From NCBI GenBank assembly GCA_024643645.1, contig JAHEMN010000020.1:1-35559 (forward strand): 35,559 nt of DNA. The letters are read 5' to 3'. The stretch comes from Chitinophagaceae bacterium. Its GTDB lineage: Bacteria > Bacteroidota > Bacteroidia > Chitinophagales > Chitinophagaceae. Positions 10,213 through 20,284 of the stretch are shown piece by piece. The position numbers were made by a program, and so were the translations under genes. The notes under the pieces were generated by a model. The model searched no databases. It was not told the origin of the DNA and saw only the letters and a list, made by a program, of their open reading frames with translations. Each line of letters opens with the position of its first letter. Position 1 is the stretch's first letter.

Positions 10213-10239
10213 ATAATAAGATTTTAACGTAATCTTATT
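10213..10239 (-). terminator. AT-rich hairpin terminator overlapping the stop codon of the peroxiredoxin gene
   Basis: 9-bp perfect stem (AATAAGATT / AATCTTATT, 10215-10223 with 10231-10239) followed on the minus strand by ATTTTTTG. Confidence 0.5.
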
Positions 10240-10705
10240 TGAGCTTTTCAAGTACTGAATTGATATTTTTAAAATTGGGTTGTTCGCTGGCATTTTCCAA
10301 TACTTCAGCATACTGTAAGATCCCGTTTTTGTCTATTACAAATGCAGACCTTTTGGAAACTCCTTTCATGCCGTAACCAAACTGTTCATAGATTGTCTCA
10401 TACAATCTTGAAACATCTTTATTAAAATCACTTAATAAAGTAAAATTAAATTGTTGGTCTTCTTTATACTTTGCTAAAGTGTGTAATGCATCTACCGAAA
10501 TTCCAAAAACTCTGGCATTGCAATCATTGTATAAACTAATATTATCTCGTACAGAACAAAGTTCTTCGGTGCATGTACTTGTAAATGCAAGTGGAAAAAA
10601 TAATAAAAGAATGTTCTCACCTTTTAGATCTGACAGGGTGATTTCTTTTTTTGTTGAATCAAATAAAGTAAAATCTGGTGCTGGCTTTCCGGTTTCGAGT
10701 GGCAT
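10235..10705 (-). CDS. Peroxiredoxin (AhpC/TSA redoxin family)
   Basis: GKPAPDFTLFDSTKKEITLSDLKGENILLLFFPLAFTSTCTEELCSVRD; thioredoxin-fold peroxiredoxin signature. Confidence 0.92.
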   Translation of the reverse strand: MPLETGKPAPDFTLFDSTKKEITLSDLKGENILLLFFPLAFTSTCTEELCSVRDNISLYNDCNARVFGISVDALHTLAKYKEDQQFNFTLLSDFNKDVSRLYETIYEQFGYGMKGVSKRSAFVIDKNGILQYAEVLENASEQPNFKNINSVLEKLK

Positions 10706-10927
10706 TTTAGTTTTTTTTAAAAGTAAATCAGGTTTAAAAAATTGACAACAAATTTATTTCGAAATAGTTTGATTGGATGGTCCTGCTCATAGTCTTAATA
10801 AATAAAATTTAATAGGGATTTGCCTTCATTTCAGAAATTATATACAAAACAAGAATGCCTTGAGATGTAATTAATGGCCAGGGTCAATAAGGGTGGCTAT
10901 GGAAAATATATGCCGGGAAGGGTTTTA

Positions 10928-11944
10928 TTAAAATCTGGGGCAAAGCAGGTATTCACCTTTGCTTTTTCTGAATCCTAAATAGGAAAGAGATATTTCGAAA
11001 CCACCTCTTCCATAACTGGAAGGTTTCAGTTTTGAAATATTCGCATCATAGCTTATTGCAAATGAGAAAGGGGAGTAGTCAAGTTTTAATACCGGGATAA
11101 TTGCATCATTCCATCTTAAAAAACCACCGGCATGAATGGTATATGCAGGATTGTCTACATCGTTACCTAGCTTTAAGCCATACATAAGTCCTGCCACCGT
11201 TTCATTAAATCCTCCTTGTATGGAATGATCAGCCAGCATAGTCATATAAGCATATTCTGATACACTAAGCTTTAAACCACCTGAGAAAACCATTTTCGGT
11301 TGTAATTCAACATTTGTAGTATTGGTAAAAAAGGATTGATTGGGTTTATTGAAATGATGGTAGGCAGCCCCGATGAAAAAGTTATTTTCCGGATTGTAAG
11401 CAAGGTTTGAATTATAACTCATGCCAACACTACCATCCAGGTAACTGAATTGTGTGTTTGAAAAATTTTCACCAATACCACCATTATCATATTGTGTATT
11501 AGTAGTTACTTTAGTCGGATCAAATCTTCTTTGTATCCATCCACCCATAAAGCCAAGTGACAAATAGCTGTTCTTTTCGGTACTAAGAGATTTGTGGTAA
11601 TTCAATGCTGGTAAAACATGTGTGGATGTCCATCCGATAGTACCTGCTTTATCATACATGATCTGCAATCCTGTAGTAATAAAGTCATCTCCTTTACCAA
11701 TTGGCATTTTTAATTCTGCATTAACTGATCCTGTTTTATAAGCATTGGTTACACTGTTCCATTGATCACGGTAAACAGCTTGTACTCTTACATCACCCGT
11801 AAAAATTCCGGCCAGAGAAGGATTTCTTAATAAAGGTGTTTCAAAAAATTGAGAAAAATGAATATCCTGACTCTTAGCAGTTAAGCAAAAAATGCAAGCC
11901 AGTAATAAACTAAAAAAATATTGTATGGTTATTTTTCTTTTCAT
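10928..11944 (-). CDS. PorP/SprF family type IX secretion system membrane protein
   Basis: Signal peptide then QDIHFSQFFETPLLRNPSLAGIFTGDVRVQAVYRDQWNSV; classic PorP/SprF N-terminus; adjacent to gliding-motility type protein. Confidence 0.95.
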   Translation of the reverse strand: MKRKITIQYFFSLLLACIFCLTAKSQDIHFSQFFETPLLRNPSLAGIFTGDVRVQAVYRDQWNSVTNAYKTGSVNAELKMPIGKGDDFITTGLQIMYDKAGTIGWTSTHVLPALNYHKSLSTEKNSYLSLGFMGGWIQRRFDPTKVTTNTQYDNGGIGENFSNTQFSYLDGSVGMSYNSNLAYNPENNFFIGAAYHHFNKPNQSFFTNTTNVELQPKMVFSGGLKLSVSEYAYMTMLADHSIQGGFNETVAGLMYGLKLGNDVDNPAYTIHAGGFLRWNDAIIPVLKLDYSPFSFAISYDANISKLKPSSYGRGGFEISLSYLGFRKSKGEYLLCPRF

Positions 11945-11947
11945 AGT

Positions 11948-14900
11948 TTATAAGATCAGAGCAATGTTGCCGTTTAGTTTTATTAAATCTCCATTGTCAC
12001 AAAATACTTCAGCCTGGTATACATACACATCGGCTTTTGCTTTGTAACCTTTGTATGTTCCGTCCCATCCTGAAGAAAGATCATTAACCGGGAAATCTCT
12101 TTTTTCAAAAACAACTTCACCCCAACGATTAAAGATGCGGAGTGTTTTAATTCTCTCAAGGCCTTTGCCACGGGGAAAGAAAACATCATTACTACCATCA
12201 CCATTTGGTGAAAATGTGTTGGGTATAAAAAGATTAGAATTTGAACAAATAACAATTACTTCAATTGAACCAATATTCGAACATCCATTATCATCGGTAA
12301 AATAAACCTGATAGAAAGAGTTGAATTTTGGCCCAACAGTCGGTGTTGGACAGTTGGTACAGCTTAGTCCTGTTGGGTTGGACCATAGCCAGGTGATTGT
12401 ATTCGGCGAATAAGTTGCAGGCATAGTAACAGGGAATCCATTTTGCACAGTCAACAGGGCAGGCATTGTTACAACAGGTAATGGATTTATATAAATATTT
12501 TGAATCGTTGTGTCTTTACACCCGGTACTATTTGTTGCAATTGCAGTAATGCTGAATGTACCTGCAGTAGTATAAGTTTGAGCCGGTGGATTTTGAATTG
12601 CAGAGGTATTCCCATTCGGAAAATTCCAGTTCCAGGTTACTACAGAAGTATCCGGTTGAATAAAAATACCGGCATTTAATAAGGATAAATTTCTGCAAAT
12701 CACCGTATCGCCGGTGATATCAATCAAAGGTCTTTGAACAACTTTTACCAGGTTGGTTTTTATAAGCGTATCAGTACATCCTGATTGTGTTTGCACAGCA
12801 AGTTGTACAGTATATATGCCTGGTGATGTATATTGATGATTTGGATTTTGCATTGTTGATGTATTTCCATCACCAAAATCCCAATTATAAGTTGTAATTG
12901 GTTCATTGAATGTAGAGGAGTCTGTAAAGTTCACATTACCTCTGTCACAAAATAATAAATTGTCAAATCCAAATTCTGCTTCTGCTCCTGTTAAATAAAT
13001 TGTATCATTTCCTTGTAATAATATCAGGCATCCGGTAGGGTCTTCTATAATTACTTTAGGCAAGAAGTTACCAAAAGTTATGTATGTATGCGAGGTGGAA
13101 GGAGTACTAGTTGTGATTGAATTTCCATCACCAAAGTCCCAGAAATAGGAATTTGCAGGACCGGCATTTACAGCATTGAAATTAGCAATGAATGGGCTAC
13201 ACCCAATTGTAGGTGTATAATTTAATCTTGAACCGGTCGTATCAAAAACAGTAATATTCCTTACAATAGAATCAAGGCATCCACCAGGACTAGTAATTAA
13301 TAATTTAACTGGATATACTCCTGGAAGGTTGAAAAAATGAACCGGATTGTTAAGGCTGGAAGTTCCTTCACCAGGTCCGAAGTTCCAAAATACTGAGTTA
13401 TTATATGTTGACGTATTAGTGAACTGAACAGCAAATGGAGCACAAGAACTAGCAGTATCACTTACATCAAAATCAGCTATTGGTAGATCTACACGGATAT
13501 ACATATTTTTCGTAACAGAATCAGCACACCCGAATCCATCTTGTATTCTCAGTTTCACATTATAAAAACCTGTAGCAGCATATGTATGAGTAGGTGATAG
13601 AGCAACTGAAGTATTGCCATCGCCAAAATCCCATTGACTGGTAAAACCTGCTGGTGATGATGTATTAGTGAATTTTACATTTGCATTTGGGCATGTTAAT
13701 GTGTCTGCTGAAACAAAATCAGGCATCGGATCCGTTGAAGTTACAAGGCCATTTAAAATTATACTGTCCATACAGCCAATAGCATCAGTAATAACAAGTT
13801 TTACAGAAAAAGTACCAGTTGTATTATAAGTATGTTGGAAGGGAGGAGCACTAAAATTCTGAATAGTACCATCGCCAAAGTCCCATTGCCAGTTTGTGAT
13901 TACATTGATGCCATCAGTCGTTGAAAGATCATTGAATGTGGTTGTTAACCCTGAACATCCTGCAACATTTGATGCAGTGAAATTTGCAATGGCTCCATTT
14001 ATGCGTATATAATTTGTTTTTGTTACAACATCTGTACAACCATTGATGTCAGTGGTAGTAAGTGTAACTGTAAAAGTTCCTGAAGTTGAGTAAGTATAAG
14101 CAACTGTTGGATTAGGAGTGTTTATTGTTCCTCCATCACCAAAGTCCCAGGAATAACTCGCAATGTTACCGGCATTGATATTTGTTACATTAAATGTGAT
14201 ATAAGCAGGTTTACATGCTACTGCCTGATCAGCAATGAAATCAGGATCTTCGTCCACTGTTCTTATTGTTCGGAAAGTAGTATCGGCGCAACCTCCATTG
14301 GTAACAATTAAACGAACTGTATAATTAGCAAAAGCTGGAAATATGTGAACTGGATTTTGAACATTTGAAACTGGAGAACCGTCACCAAAATTCCATTCCC
14401 AGGTAAGTGGGTCTATGGATTGATCAGTAAAACTAAATTGAAGCCTGTTACTACAATCTGGTACAGGTAAGAACCTTGCAATAGGCGGTAATACTCTTAC
14501 ATAATTATTTTTAATTAAAGTATCCGGGCAACCATTATTTGTTGCTATTAGCTGGATTGAAAATTGACCTGTATCAGAATAGCTATGACTCGGATTTTGT
14601 AAAGTTGAAGAGCCGCCATCACCAAAATTCCAGAGCCATTGATCAGCTATACTCGTAAGATCAGTAAAATAAACTGGTTGGGTTCCACAAACAGGATTTG
14701 GAGCAGCGTTAAAATCAACAACTGGTTTTGATCCTACAGTTACAGCAGTTGGAATTGTTAACGTATCTGTACAACCAGTACTGGTTGTAATAATTAGTCG
14801 TACTGTATAAGTTCCCTGAGCAATATAAGTATAAACAGGATTTGCCAAAGTTGATGTACCGCCATCACCAAAATCCCAATTGTAAGAAGTTATAGCATCG

Positions 14901-16303
14901 ACTGCAGTGATTGCAGGTACCGGTGAAATAGTATAAGGAATACAACCTCTTACAGGAAATAAGGGTATAGAAATAGTAGCTCTTCGTATTACAACAAAAT
15001 TTGGTTTTACAATTGTATTGGAACATCCAAATGCATTGGTTGTAATTAATGTAACCGTAAAGCTTCCATAACTGGTATAGGTGTGAGAAGGGTTTTGATT
15101 GGTTGAAGTAGATCCATCACCAAAATCCCACATCCAACTTACAGGACTTCCGGTAGAAATGTCCTGAAAATTTACGGTTAATGTTGGTTCACATTTAGAA
15201 GTAACAGGTGCTGTAAAATCAGAGACAGGTCTTGGATTTACTGTAATGGTTTGCGAGAATGAATCTACACAACTGGAATAGGTATTATAAAGCCAAACAG
15301 TATAAGTTCCCGGCAATGCATAGCTATGCGTTGTATTAATAGAATTGGCAGTTCCGCCATCACCAAATATCCAGGCAGAACTTACAGGGTTTGGTGTAGA
15401 AGTATTAGTAAATGTTGCTGTTTCATTAATACATACTGCAGCAGGTGCATTATAATTGGTAGTAAATCCTCCAATTATTATCGGATTGCTTCTGAAAGTG
15501 TCAACACAACCTGCTGAACTACTTGTTATCAACGTAACTATATAACTACCGTTGGATGTGTAAGTATGAACAGGATTTGTTGCTGATGAAAAGTTACCAT
15601 CACCAAAATCCCATATATAACTAAGCGTTGCGGGACCGGTGGAAGTATTGGTAAAAGTGATATTTGCCGGTGCACTGCAAACTGTTGCTTGTGTATGTGT
15701 AAACCCTGCTGTTACACCCGGTGTTGAAATGATATAATTTGGCCGGCTGATAGTTCTTGTGCATCCTTTATCATTAGTTACTCTAAGTGTAATTGAAAAA
15801 TTACCCACAGTTGTGAAAGTCACCATTGGATTCTGTAATGTGGACGTAGTCCCATTTCCAAAATCCCAGAACCAGGATACATTGGTATTTCCAACTCCAG
15901 CCAAGGATAAATCAGTGAATTGAACTCTTAAAGGAAAGCAACCACTGATCGGGGATGCACTAAAATTTACTGTTGGAGGTTCATAAACACTAATATATTG
16001 GGATCTTGTTAGTGTATTGCTTCCATTAGCATTTGAAACGGTAAGAGTAACTGTATAATTACCGGGTGTGAAATAGGATGCAACCGGATTTTGAAGTATT
16101 GAAGTATTTCCATTTCCAAAATTCCAACTCCATGATGTTGGATTACCGCTCGATAGATCTTGAAAATTTACAATAAGTGGAGAACACCCCGCCAAGGGGC
16201 TACCCGTAAAGTTTGCAACAGGTGACTGGGCTATAACTGTCCCTGTATAAAAAAAACAGTTGATAGCCAATATTAGTAGGATATTGACGCTTTTCGCTTT
16301 CAA
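11948..16303 (-). CDS. Giant PKD-repeat surface protein with gliding-motility-associated (T9SS type B) C-terminal domain
   Basis: About 15 PKD-like repeats with WDFGDG/WNFGDG motifs, C-terminal FIPNTFSPNGDGSNDVFFPRG...LRIFNRWGEVVFEK...GWDGTYKG...DVYVYQAEV. Confidence 0.95.
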   Translation of the reverse strand: MKAKSVNILLILAINCFFYTGTVIAQSPVANFTGSPLAGCSPLIVNFQDLSSGNPTSWSWNFGNGNTSILQNPVASYFTPGNYTVTLTVSNANGSNTLTRSQYISVYEPPTVNFSASPISGCFPLRVQFTDLSLAGVGNTNVSWFWDFGNGTTSTLQNPMVTFTTVGNFSITLRVTNDKGCTRTISRPNYIISTPGVTAGFTHTQATVCSAPANITFTNTSTGPATLSYIWDFGDGNFSSATNPVHTYTSNGSYIVTLITSSSAGCVDTFRSNPIIIGGFTTNYNAPAAVCINETATFTNTSTPNPVSSAWIFGDGGTANSINTTHSYALPGTYTVWLYNTYSSCVDSFSQTITVNPRPVSDFTAPVTSKCEPTLTVNFQDISTGSPVSWMWDFGDGSTSTNQNPSHTYTSYGSFTVTLITTNAFGCSNTIVKPNFVVIRRATISIPLFPVRGCIPYTISPVPAITAVDAITSYNWDFGDGGTSTLANPVYTYIAQGTYTVRLIITTSTGCTDTLTIPTAVTVGSKPVVDFNAAPNPVCGTQPVYFTDLTSIADQWLWNFGDGGSSTLQNPSHSYSDTGQFSIQLIATNNGCPDTLIKNNYVRVLPPIARFLPVPDCSNRLQFSFTDQSIDPLTWEWNFGDGSPVSNVQNPVHIFPAFANYTVRLIVTNGGCADTTFRTIRTVDEDPDFIADQAVACKPAYITFNVTNINAGNIASYSWDFGDGGTINTPNPTVAYTYSTSGTFTVTLTTTDINGCTDVVTKTNYIRINGAIANFTASNVAGCSGLTTTFNDLSTTDGINVITNWQWDFGDGTIQNFSAPPFQHTYNTTGTFSVKLVITDAIGCMDSIILNGLVTSTDPMPDFVSADTLTCPNANVKFTNTSSPAGFTSQWDFGDGNTSVALSPTHTYAATGFYNVKLRIQDGFGCADSVTKNMYIRVDLPIADFDVSDTASSCAPFAVQFTNTSTYNNSVFWNFGPGEGTSSLNNPVHFFNLPGVYPVKLLITSPGGCLDSIVRNITVFDTTGSRLNYTPTIGCSPFIANFNAVNAGPANSYFWDFGDGNSITTSTPSTSHTYITFGNFLPKVIIEDPTGCLILLQGNDTIYLTGAEAEFGFDNLLFCDRGNVNFTDSSTFNEPITTYNWDFGDGNTSTMQNPNHQYTSPGIYTVQLAVQTQSGCTDTLIKTNLVKVVQRPLIDITGDTVICRNLSLLNAGIFIQPDTSVVTWNWNFPNGNTSAIQNPPAQTYTTAGTFSITAIATNSTGCKDTTIQNIYINPLPVVTMPALLTVQNGFPVTMPATYSPNTITWLWSNPTGLSCTNCPTPTVGPKFNSFYQVYFTDDNGCSNIGSIEVIVICSNSNLFIPNTFSPNGDGSNDVFFPRGKGLERIKTLRIFNRWGEVVFEKRDFPVNDLSSGWDGTYKGYKAKADVYVYQAEVFCDNGDLIKLNGNIALIL
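12862..16126 (-). repeat. Coding repeat array: PKD-domain units, roughly 240-300 nt period
   Basis: The + strand shows recurring ccatcaccaaaatccca-like blocks (e.g. near 12868, 13128, 13618, 13870, 14133, 14617, 14862, 15115, 15597), complementary to WDFGDG codons. Confidence 0.85.
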
Positions 16304-16509
16304 CAGTTAGGATTTTGATTTTTCATGTTAAGAACGTTTCGTTTTAACAAAAATTATTCCGAAGTGTAATTATTTTATTAATTACCTGATTTAATTCAAA
16401 AACAGGCTGTTTTTTATAATAATTCTTATTAAAAGACACTGAACTACAGTATTCGTTTAATTGGTAAATTTTAATAGTTGGTGCTAAAAATCAGAGAAAT
16501 GGATAAAAC

Positions 16510-16920
16510 TTATAATTTATCAAGGCGTAAAAACTTTGTATCTGATCCTACAGTTTGAGTTGCTTCTACATAGGTCCAGCTATTTTTTGTAATATTCCAT
16601 GTACCATTGATTAATTGAATTGGATAAGTGGCAGCAATAAAATTTGCATAAGTAGTCATTGCATTTGCATTTCCATCCCATGCACCGGTTATTTCAACTA
16701 CTCCATTTTTAATGGCATCTACAGTTTTATTGCTATAATATTGGAATTTATATGCATTAAAATCAGCAGTAATGGTTGTTCCGTTATTTACAAAAGTGGT
16801 TATTTTCCATTGACCATCTGTCATGGCTTTCAATACCAGGTCTTCCTGAATACTTTCGATTGTTTTTTTGCAACCAGTGAGTAATGTGCCGAAAAAAAGT
16901 AAGATCAGTAGTTTTTTCAT
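16510..16920 (-). CDS. Small lipoprotein, lipocalin-like hypothetical
   Basis: Lipobox (LLILLFFGTLLTGCKK) and beta-rich body (GQWKITTFVNNGTTITADFNAYKFQYYSN...). Confidence 0.7.
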   Translation of the reverse strand: MKKLLILLFFGTLLTGCKKTIESIQEDLVLKAMTDGQWKITTFVNNGTTITADFNAYKFQYYSNKTVDAIKNGVVEITGAWDGNANAMTTYANFIAATYPIQLINGTWNITKNSWTYVEATQTVGSDTKFLRLDKL

Positions 16921-17073
16921 TTATTGAATAATATAGCACACAAAATAAACAAAAAAAGAGGCTTTTCAAATAGTTATTGTATTTACTTCAAATTATTAAG
17001 GAGTTTTCTGATTCAATAATCTTGTTTTTAATTTTGTTTATAGTGCTTAATTTCACAATTCAAATCTTTTTCT

Positions 17074-19488
17074 GTGTCTCAAATCAAAAGCTGTCTGATA
17101 GTTTTTACATTGTTATCAGCTTCTATTATTAGCTTTTCTCAACAACCAGAAGAATTATTAAATAGTTGGGCAAATAAATCACCAATTGAAAAAACGTATT
17201 TACATTTTGACAGAGAAACTTATGTGGCCGGTGAAATCGCCTGGTTCAAAGCATATTTATTTTCAGAGTATATGCCGGATACAATAAGTACAGTATTATA
17301 TGTAGAATTAATAAATGAATCAGGTGATCTTATTTTAAGAAAGATATTGCCAGTATTATTGGGTAATACAAACGGTCAATTGGAATTGGCAGATTCTCTC
17401 AGATCAGGTAATTATACAGTGCATGCTTATTCTCCTACAATGCTTAATAATGGCCTGGAATTCATTTGTAGGAAAAAAATATTCATTTATGGAAAAGATA
17501 CTAAACCAGTCGATCACTATGATCAAAAAGTGAATAAAATCAAATTTGATTTTTTCCCTGAGGGCGGCAATCTGATAATTGGGTTTACCAATACGATTGC
17601 ATTTAAAGCAACAGATCTTTACGGGTTGCCGTTGGAGGTTTCAGGAATAATTACTGACGAAAAAGGCAATAAGGTATCTTCTTTCAATACATATCATGAT
17701 GGGTTGGGAATATTTGAAATGATTCCGGAAGAAAATAAAAAATATTCTGCCCTCATTGATGCTGGTGATGTTGAAAAATTTGAATTGCCTGCTGCAGAAA
17801 AACATGGTATAGTGTTATCAGTAATTCCGCACCCCCAAGGCAGTTTATATGAGATAAATCAAAAGATTACTGATCCGACTTTTAAAGCTGCCTATATGAT
17901 CGGGCAGATGCAACATCATGTAGTTTTTCGCCAGACTCTTGATAAAAATAAAGATGAGCAACGTGGGGTTATCAACACCAGCAACTTGAATTCTGGAATT
18001 CTGCAAATAACTGTATTTAATCAGGATGGTATACCGCTTGCAGAAAGATTATGTTTCGTTAATAATAATGAGTATTTGCAAAATATAGAAATAAGAACAG
18101 ATACGATCAACTTTAATGAAAAAGGGAAGAATCATTTCAAGATATTCATGAAAGACACAGTTCAGGGAAGTTTATCTGTTTCCGTTTCAGATGCAGAATT
18201 CGGTATTATAAGAGCAGAAAAGGAATCGATTGTTTCAAATTTACTTTTGTCCTCAGATTTAAAAGGATACATACATAATCCTTCCTGGTATTTTAATGGC
18301 AACAGCGACTCTGTGAGTACAGCTCTTGATATTCTGATGATGACAAATGGTTGGAGAAGATTTAAGTGGAATGAACTAAGTGCAAAACTACATAAGCCAT
18401 TACAATTCTCCGACCCGGTTTTTATCACAGTCTCTGGAAGAGTGAATTCCCGGGGAACAAAAAAGCCATTTGCTGATAAACAGATTATGGCAATCATCAC
18501 GGCAGAGGGTCTTGGAAAAAGTATGCAGCTTATCAATACTGATAAGCAAGGCTATTTTGTTTTAGATTCATTATTATTTTTTGGAAAAGGGCGGATACTT
18601 TTTATTGATACAAGGGGTAAGAAAAGCCAATATATAGATGTAATAATGACAGGAGATTCAATTAATAAACGATATGAAATAACTATTGAAGAAAACAGAA
18701 GTGGTGTAAAAAAAGAGCTTGTTGCTGATGAAAAAATAAAGTCGATTTATAAGGCCATTCAGAATGTGGATGGATTGATGTTGGAAGAAGTAAAATTGAA
18801 TGCTGTTAGAAAAACTCCTACACAACTTTTGGAAGAGAAATATACAACAGGAATGTTTGGTGGATTTTCAGAAAAAGTAATTGATCTTGTAAATACTGAA
18901 GACTATTTAGTTGTTGACAATGTTTTTGATTACTTAAATAGAAGTGTACCAGGGCTGGAGTTTGCAACAGATGGTGGTAATTTTACAATTTATTACAGGC
19001 AAGGCCCTTCTGCGAGTTCAATGGGGCCAATTCCGATGGTGGTTTATCTTAATGAAATTGAAACTGATCCAAGCATAATTGCAACATTACCCATTCAGGA
19101 AATTGCATTAGTAAAAGTTTACAATTATTTTGTTGGTGCATCAGGAAATGCCCCAGGTGGTGCGTTATCTATTTATACAAGAAAGAGTGGTGATTTTGTG
19201 ACCTCCACAAGAGGCGATTATTTTAATTACAAAGGGTTTTCTGTAGTAAAAGAATTTTATGTACCTGATTATAAAACGGATCCATCTTTATTTTTCAAAT
19301 CAGATAATAGAATTACACTAGTGTGGCGTCCTAATATTTTTGTCAATAATATAAATCCAGTAATACCAATTAGTTTTTATAATAATGATCGGGCCAAAAA
19401 ATTTAGGGTAGTTATTGAGGGGATGACAAATTCTGGAAAATTGATACACCTTGATAAAATAATTACAAACCAGGTAAAAGAATATTAA
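17074..19488 (+). CDS. Secreted macroglobulin(MG2)-like protein with C-terminal TonB-plug-like domain, no beta-barrel
   Basis: Signal peptide; EKTYLHFDRETYVAGEIAWFKAYLF at the N-terminus; C-terminal plug-like segment (NVFDYLNRSVPGLEF...PMVVYLNEIE...IQEIALVKVYNYFVGASGNAPGGALSIYTRKSG). Confidence 0.75.
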   Translation: MSQIKSCLIVFTLLSASIISFSQQPEELLNSWANKSPIEKTYLHFDRETYVAGEIAWFKAYLFSEYMPDTISTVLYVELINESGDLILRKILPVLLGNTNGQLELADSLRSGNYTVHAYSPTMLNNGLEFICRKKIFIYGKDTKPVDHYDQKVNKIKFDFFPEGGNLIIGFTNTIAFKATDLYGLPLEVSGIITDEKGNKVSSFNTYHDGLGIFEMIPEENKKYSALIDAGDVEKFELPAAEKHGIVLSVIPHPQGSLYEINQKITDPTFKAAYMIGQMQHHVVFRQTLDKNKDEQRGVINTSNLNSGILQITVFNQDGIPLAERLCFVNNNEYLQNIEIRTDTINFNEKGKNHFKIFMKDTVQGSLSVSVSDAEFGIIRAEKESIVSNLLLSSDLKGYIHNPSWYFNGNSDSVSTALDILMMTNGWRRFKWNELSAKLHKPLQFSDPVFITVSGRVNSRGTKKPFADKQIMAIITAEGLGKSMQLINTDKQGYFVLDSLLFFGKGRILFIDTRGKKSQYIDVIMTGDSINKRYEITIEENRSGVKKELVADEKIKSIYKAIQNVDGLMLEEVKLNAVRKTPTQLLEEKYTTGMFGGFSEKVIDLVNTEDYLVVDNVFDYLNRSVPGLEFATDGGNFTIYYRQGPSASSMGPIPMVVYLNEIETDPSIIATLPIQEIALVKVYNYFVGASGNAPGGALSIYTRKSGDFVTSTRGDYFNYKGFSVVKEFYVPDYKTDPSLFFKSDNRITLVWRPNIFVNNINPVIPISFYNNDRAKKFRVVIEGMTNSGKLIHLDKIITNQVKEY

Positions 19489-19490
19489 AT

Positions 19491-19527
19491 AAAAAAGCCC
19501 CTTGTTCTTACGGGAACAGAGGGGCTT
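19491..19527 (-). terminator. Intrinsic terminator for the DinB-family gene
   Basis: Stem AAGCCCCTTGTTC / GAACA-g-AGGGGCTT (one bulge); minus-strand reading is followed by a TTTTTT tract. Confidence 0.8.
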
Positions 19528-19544
19528 GGTTTCAACGTTGAAAA

Positions 19545-20213
19545 CTATTTAACTGGAAATCCGGCATCTGCTTTTACTTCATTTATTTGTTGAACATGGC
19601 GATTGTTATGCCCTGCAATAAATAAATATAGCTGGTAACAATCTATCCAGCCAAAGGGTAATTGAGCAACATGATTTCGGAGATCTTCGGTTGTACTTTT
19701 CATGTATTTAATATGATTCATCCGGTTTGTCTTAAAATCTGCTAAAGCATCATTTAAAGAATTAAAGCCGGTATTATTTGGTTCTAGTGGTTTCGAAGTT
19801 TTTACTTTAGTCGATCTGTCTTCGACCATATTTATTACTTGTTCATCATTGAATTTTATTTCTGATCTTTTGTCAGGATTAGCTTTTGCATTCATTGTTG
19901 CTTCAAAAAGTGACCACAAAAGTTTTTCGGAAGCGGCAATGTGAAATATACAGTCATTTACAGACCACTTGTCGGGGGCAGCTTTATAATTTAATTGAGC
20001 ATCTGACAAGCCACTTATAGCTTTAACAGCATCTTTATAAGTATCTTTCATAATACTTATTGCACTTTTCCTTTCTGCTTTAGAAATGGTATTGTCATTT
20101 ATTGTTCCTGCAAGCCCAGTAATAAAAAGTAAGGTTAATAGGTATATCCCTGGTCTTCTTCTGATCATAACAAGCCTTTTCTTTATTAATAAATTGGATA
20201 AAGTAATATCCAA
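19545..20213 (-). CDS. DinB-family protein with N-terminal signal sequence (start possibly ATG at 20168)
   Basis: DinB-like four-helix features (LNYKAAPDKWSVNDCIFHIAASEKLLW..., HNNRHVQQINEVK); alternative start gives MIRRRPGIYLLTLLFITGLAG. Confidence 0.8.
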   Translation of the reverse strand: MDITLSNLLIKKRLVMIRRRPGIYLLTLLFITGLAGTINDNTISKAERKSAISIMKDTYKDAVKAISGLSDAQLNYKAAPDKWSVNDCIFHIAASEKLLWSLFEATMNAKANPDKRSEIKFNDEQVINMVEDRSTKVKTSKPLEPNNTGFNSLNDALADFKTNRMNHIKYMKSTTEDLRNHVAQLPFGWIDCYQLYLFIAGHNNRHVQQINEVKADAGFPVK

Positions 20214-20284
20214 AGGGTGGGGAAGGATTGAAAAGTTACAAAATATTTAGAAGCGGGCAAGAAAGAGTTTAGCACATTATAATA

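Noticed and set aside
11983-12305. Alternative-frame ORFs (90 aa minus, 84 aa plus) in the gliding-motility gene
   Set aside because: Overlap the well-supported C-terminal domain frame; no recognisable domains.
12862-16126. Regularly spaced ccatcaccaaaatccca blocks that look CRISPR-like at first glance
   Set aside because: Period is about 240-300 nt, copies vary at codon third positions and they translate to WDFGDG; this is a protein repeat array, not CRISPR.
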